This document shows positions 60,095 through 64,000 of a stretch of 64,000 nucleotides of DNA, piece by piece. The notes under the pieces were generated by a model. The model worked only from the letters and a program-made list of their open reading frames with translations. It was not told the DNA's origin and ran no database searches. Location: contig NW_004624747.1 in the NCBI RefSeq assembly GCF_000247695.1, forward strand, positions 5,857,797 to 5,921,796, in the 5' to 3' direction. The DNA comes from Heterocephalus glaber. Taxonomy: Eukaryota > Chordata > Mammalia > Rodentia > Bathyergidae. The position numbers and the translations under genes were made by a program. Numbering within the stretch: position 1 is the first letter of the stretch; each line of letters starts with the position of its first letter.

Positions 60095-60348
60095 AAGTTC
60101 AGGCCATAAGGTGAACAGCTTTTCCCTGCCATAATATGTTGACTTGCCACAGGCTCAAAAGCAATGGGTCTGCTAAACTATGGATTGAAACCTCCAAAAC
60201 CGTGTGCTAAAAGAAAACTTTCTTCTTCATAAACTGATTATCTTAATATTTTGTTACAGTAACAGAAATCCGACCCACACACTGGGGTTCATAGATGTGT
60301 TTTGGATGGGCCTTTTCATGAATCTCCTATAACGTGTGCAAAACTAGC

Positions 60349-60765
60349 TGGGTCCAGTGGAACACACTTGTAATTCCAGCTACTCAGGAGGCTAAGACAA
60401 AAGGATCATAAATTCCACCTCACCCTGGGCTTCATAGTAAGACCCCGTTTTTAAAAAAAAGGCTAGGGCTGGGGATTTAGCTCAGTGGTTACGGTGCCTG
60501 CCTCACAACCTCAAAGTCCTGAGTTCAATCCCCAGTAAAAAAAAAAAAAAAAAAAAGGCTAGATGTGATGGTACACAACTGTAATTCCAGCATTTCTGGG
60601 AAGTTAAACCAGGAGTATCCCCACTTGAGCCCAGCTTGGGAGACTTAGCAACTTAGTGAGACCCTGTCTCAAAATTAAAAATTAAAAAGTGGGCTGGAAA
60701 TGTGGCTCAGTGAAAGGCCTTGGGTTCAGTCCCCAGTAGTACACCAAAAAAAAAAAAAAAAAAGG
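60349..60765 (+). repeat. B1, ID-Y and B1-dID stack
   Basis: B1 60349-60461, ID-Y 60466-60556, B1-dID 60557-60765. GGCTAG occurs at both ends of the ID-Y, so it entered the A tail between the two B1 units. Confidence 0.85.
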
Positions 60766-61800
60766 AAAATCTGTGTACAGTATATGTGCATTTTATTCTT
60801 ATTTAGTATTATACATACACCACACTAAAATGCCTTTCAGTAAGTAAAAGGTAGCAGTCTCTAGATACAGGGATTTCTAATTAAATTGGCATAGTCAAGA
60901 TAAAAAATATAGATGTTCCTTCCTTGTCTTCAACCACTGTCTTTAAAAAGCTAATAAACAAATTGAAACAGGAGTCTTGATTGGTTGTGAGACAGTGAAG
61001 GATTTCCCTGGTATTTAAACATATTTACACAACCAGTTATATGTATAATTCTAAATATAAAACCAACCTGCAGTAGGTTTTGAGATAACATTCTCCATCT
61101 CTGTGAAAATTCAAACATTACTAATCAAGTCCAACCATATTTTTAGAAAGGGAAAACAGTGATAGTATATACTAAACTGGAATTACTATCAAAACTTTTT
61201 AAAAAAAGATATCCATTTAACTATAAGCCAATTTTACTTAAATCCGGACTGTCCAACAAAAATATTCTGTCAGCCACTCATGATCTGAATTCTGGTGTAT
61301 GAGATCTATTAAATTATGGTACACATAAAAAAGCCATGAGACGTTTCTGTTCTGTAATAAATAAGGGAGTGACTATTACTCATTAGTAGCTTTTTTGAGG
61401 TAAGCTATTAAGTCTGCCCTTTCTCCCTTCTTAATGTCAGTGAAGATCATTTTTGTTCCAGGGATCTACTTCTTGGGATTCTCCAAGTACTCCATCAATG
61501 TATCCTCTCCCCAGGTGATACCTTTGTTCTTGTTGGCGTCTGTGTAGGAGAATCCAACAGCTTGACCTGTCTTCCACCCAAACAGACCATGGAGATTTGG
61601 GCCAGTCTTATGCTTGCCTCCCTTCTCCACAGTGTGGCACTGGGCACACTTCTGTACAAAAATCTTCTTGCCTTTCTCAACATCACCCATTTTGAAATCT
61701 GCTGTGGCTTCCGCGTCCGAGGCTCAGCGCTCTTTCGTCGTTACCACAGAGAAAGTCCCAGCTCAGAAGCCAGACGTCCCGCTCTCTACCCCAAGGACAT
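60766..61800 (-). pseudogene. CYCS: Cytochrome c (CYCS) processed pseudogene
   Basis: An intronless retrocopy of somatic cytochrome c. The coding part 61376-61690 starts [20 protein letters not shown] with the heme-binding CAQCH intact. Codon 75 (Tyr in the family) is TAG, and the rest to the C-terminal AYLKKATNE is in frame. One Lys of IKKKGER is missing (3-base deletion), and Arg39 is Trp. A long 3' UTR-like stretch with an AATAAA at 60792-60797 and a 5' UTR-like stretch to about 61800 suggest a near full-length mRNA copy. No A tail or TSD was identified. Expression is not expected. Confidence 0.95.
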
Positions 61801-61883
61801 GCTGGTCCTCAGCTAAGTCTATGTGCCTTTCTTTGAGAAGAGGATCCCCTGACTTCATCAGATTCTCATTTGAGTATTGGTTT

Positions 61884-62043
61884 GGTTTCTTTTGTTTTGT
61901 TTTTCTGAGACAGGGTCTCGCTATATAGTTCAGGCTGGCCTTGAACTCACTATGTAGTGCAGGCTGGCCTCGAACTTTCAGTGATCCTCCTGCCTTAGTC
62001 TCCCGAATGCTGGGATTATAGGCATGCATCACCACCCCTAGCT
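61884..62043 (-). repeat. B1 with internal duplication
   Basis: GAGACAGGGTCTCGCTATAT, two CAGGCTGGCCT blocks, CATGCATCACCACCCC. Confidence 0.92.
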
Positions 62044-62054
62044 AGCGTTTTTAA

Positions 62055-62125
62055 TTTTTTTTTCCCTTTTTTTTTTTTTTTTTAGATGGACTCTTGCTAT
62101 GTTGTCCAGGCTGACCTTGAATAGT
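62055..62125 (-). repeat. B1 start fragment
   Basis: T17 tract, ACTCTTGCTATGTTGTCCAG. Cut off after CTTGAATAG. Confidence 0.7.
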
Positions 62126-62654
62126 TTTTTGAATTAAAAAGATGAAAAATCAGTACTGTATAGCAGGGTTTCTTTACTTAGGCACTATTGTCACTTTGAC
62201 TTGGATAAATCTTTGTGGTGTGTGTGAGGTTGTCCTGTGCATTTTAGGTTGTTTAATAACATCTTCGGCTTTTGCCTAAAGAGGCCAGAAGCATCCACTA
62301 GTTTTGACAACCAAAATTTCTGACATGGCTGAATGTCCCGTGTGGGGCAGAGACCACCCTTTGGGAACTCCTGATCTTCTTGGAAAAATGAAGGAACAAA
62401 ATGTAAAGCAGGTGAGATACACATTAAACCAGTCCTAGATGCAAATTGTAGCTCTCTCAATTAAAATCCTTAGTAAATTACCCTTTATTTTAGCCTTATC
62501 CAGGAAACTGGATGTTTCCTCATGTTTAAATTGATGGTCTAATACCTACCTATAGGGTTTTTTAAAAGATCAAAAGTAATAAAGCATGCAAAGCACTTTG
62601 CAGAGTGCCTTACATGGTAAGCAATCAATACATGATAGCTACTAATATTGTCTG

Positions 62655-63057
62655 TGTCAGGTAAAAGGGCCGAAGACCAAGACCAGACCAGGCCACAACA
62701 AGCCTTTATTAGGGGAATAGATCTGCCGGGCTGTCTCTGAACAAAGGAGAGACAAAAGCAACATGGCCGGGGCAGGGAGAGTCTTTTATAGAGACAGGGG
62801 TGGGGTTTGTAGGGGCTGAGGCGGGGTTGAGTGAGGTAGTGACCAGGGAATGGAGGAGCCCGTGATGTCACTAGGTGGTAGGAGGTGAGTATTAGGTTAC
62901 TTTCTAGGCGGGAACAGGGGCATACTGGGAAGAAGGGTTTATTCTTTGGTGGGAGCAACCATCTTGGCATGATGTCACACAGGGGAGGGGGCAAGGCACC
63001 ATAGGAAGAGGGCAGCTACTATACATAATAGCTGCTGAGGTGGTGGGAGACCTATCA
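62655..63057 (-). mobile_element. 3' LTR of a gammaretrovirus-like ERV
   Basis: On the minus strand TGATAGGTCTCCC to CTTTTACCTGACA. A TATA box TCTATAAAAGAC lies near 62790 and a CTAATAAAGGC signal near 62710. Directly upstream is a purine-rich tract GAAACAAAAGCCTGGA (63058-63073) in the position of the polypurine tract. Confidence 0.85.
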
Positions 63058-63073
63058 TTCCAGGCTTTTGTTT

Positions 63074-63430
63074 CATGATAGTTGGACGAAGGTCTCTTCT
63101 TCTGGAGCTGCTTCCTACTGACAAGGGGCGAAGATCGGGGCTAGACCTGGATCTGATGAGGCCGGTGGCAAGTGGGGACCTCTTCCTTTGTCGTACTGGC
63201 TGGTACCCTGCCATGATGAACTCCGTGACTGTCTGATTGGTGAATGCCCTCAATTGTTCCTGCAAGAAATTTTGAAAACAGCGAATTAGGCACAGTCCCA
63301 AACAGAGAATTAAACAGATAATACTGAGGGGTCCCAAGAGTAGTAATAGCCAGGGGAGCCATGAGCACCAGGAACCAAACGTACCCCACCATTGATTAGT
63401 ACCTTGGGGGGCATATCTATCTGGCCCATT
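63074..63430 (-). pseudogene. ERV env 3' end (transmembrane subunit tail), broken
   Basis: The minus strand encodes a Leu/Ile/Cys-rich membrane span and a cytoplasmic tail typical of a gammaretroviral transmembrane subunit, then stops before the LTR. The conserved signal is spread over two frames (overlapping frames 62975-63337 and 63141-63392), so at least one frameshift is present. The surface subunit and everything upstream are missing. Not functional. Confidence 0.8.
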
Positions 63431-63789
63431 AAGTTTTAATTTTTTTCATTTGACATGTAATTTTTTTATTTACATAGGTTTTACAGAGACAGCTGGATGT
63501 TTAAGGGCTCATTTGTTATAGAAGTAAGAGACTGTTATGGAAGAGATCATAGCTCCTGATCTAAGGGCCCATGTGTCATGTCCTTGCTCTTAGAGAATGA
63601 GTGGAAAAGTGATAAACACAATTTATATAATCTTTATAATCCTTTTTTTTTTTTGGAATATAAAAGCTGTATGTAACTGAGCAAATGTCTTTTGGAAGCC
63701 AACAGCCTGTACCATGGGTGAGACTATAAGTATCTCCTCATGTCCTTCAATTATTCATTCAATAGATATTTGTCTGTTTGTGTCAAGTC
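63431..63789. other. Stretch right of the ERV, nothing recognised
   Basis: AT-rich, no feature identified. Confidence 0.4.
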
Positions 63790-63874
63790 TTTTTTCTTTG
63801 GTAGTGGGGATCGAACTTGGGACCGTTTGCTTTTCGAGGCAGGCAGTGGAACCACTGAGCTAAATCCCCGGCCC
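63790..63874 (-). repeat. ID-Y SINE
   Basis: GTGTCAAGTCTT on both sides. GCTAAATCCCCGGCCC end intact. Confidence 0.94.
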
Positions 63875-63920
63875 GAGTGTGTGTCAAGTCTTAATGAGCT
63901 CTACCTGAATTATTCCTCTT

Positions 63921-63991
63921 CAGTAGGAAGATTGCTTGAGCCCAGGGGTTGGAGGCCACCCTGGACATGTAGCAAGACGCTGTCTCAAACA
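63921..63991 (+). repeat. B1 remnant
   Basis: AGGAAGATTGCTTGAGCCCA to GACGCTGTCTC. 5' third missing. Confidence 0.75.
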
Positions 63992-64000
63992 ATCTACCCT

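Larger units (their letters stand above)
59590..60285 (+). mobile_element. Rodent MaLR-like LTR with SINEs inside
   Basis: Landmarks GATGGAACCATCAAGAGGAG, GACTTGCCACAGGCTCAAAA and TATGGATTGAAACCTCC are in order. Inside lie an ID-O (59649), an ID-Y (59869, antisense) and a B1 (59974). Confidence 0.75.

Noticed and set aside
51119..63430. A single provirus from the gag piece to the env-LTR piece
   Set aside because: Both are on the minus strand but in the wrong order, with different LTR sequences and other elements between.
2127..63874. tRNA genes suggested by many A-box/B-box pairs
   Set aside because: All examined are ID SINEs with A tails. No intact cloverleaf with an acceptor stem was seen.
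36000..64000. NF2 first exon expected right of NIPSNAP1 from human gene order
   Set aside because: No CpG-rich block or matching N-terminal coding sequence was found. It probably lies beyond the window.
1..64000. CRISPR array, bacterial operon or phage features
   Set aside because: The regularly recurring units are SINEs with variable spacing, and the window is clearly mammalian.

Overview
This is nuclear DNA from a mammal, almost certainly a rodent. It has intron-split genes with GT-AG boundaries, two CpG-rich promoters, B1 (7SL-derived) and ID (tRNA-derived) SINEs, L1 3' ends, MIRs, MaLR LTRs and gammaretrovirus-like ERV remnants. The most numerous SINE is an ID variant with a tRNA-like A box and a 3' end in GGTACC plus an A tail. 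Its form does not match the kangaroo-rat or squirrel ID elements I know. A castorimorph such as beaver is my best guess, as inference only.

The left 36 kb carries two minus-strand genes in the order known from human 22q12.2. THOC5 (mRNA-export THO complex) runs off the left edge. Its promoter and non-coding exon 1 lie near 16.4-16.6 kb, and ten coding exons (489-14112) give residues 1-355. NIPSNAP1 (mitochondrial) is complete: ATG at 35824, ten coding exons, stop at 18365-18367, and a 3' UTR ending near 17.3 kb, about 0.7 kb upstream of the THOC5 promoter. All visible exon phases join, and every intron boundary checked is GT-AG. The products are not known to act together. Their closeness is conserved synteny. 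In human the next gene is NF2, but no NF2 exon was found here.

The right 28 kb (36-64 kb) has no recognised functional gene and is layered repeat. It holds an L1 3' part containing an 850-base N gap, a younger SINE and a solo LTR (40.63-42.90 kb). A MaLR LTR is split by a second L1 fragment (43.3-45.0 kb). An antisense ERV piece with 5' LTR, tRNA-Phe-type primer binding site, gag and protease lies at 51.1-53.9 kb. Two related sense LTRs follow (54.7-56.5 kb), then a cytochrome c retrocopy (60.8-61.8 kb), and an ERV env tail with 3' LTR (62.65-63.43 kb).

SINE naming used below: ID-Y is the younger type (GGGATTTAGCTCAGTGG at the 5' end, GGTACC before the A tail). ID-O is the older type (TGTAGCTCAGTGGTAGAG, CCTAGCATG, CCAGCAC plus A tail). 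B1-dID is a B1 monomer followed directly by an ID-O unit. TSD means target-site duplication. Repeat edges are by eye and usually good to a few bases where a TSD is given, otherwise to about 10-20 bases.

No novel biological system was found. The most unusual observations are repeated SINE insertions at one site leaving three target copies, a SINE with a perfect 16-base TSD but no A tail, and an LTR whose empty site can be read from a second L1 copy in the same window.
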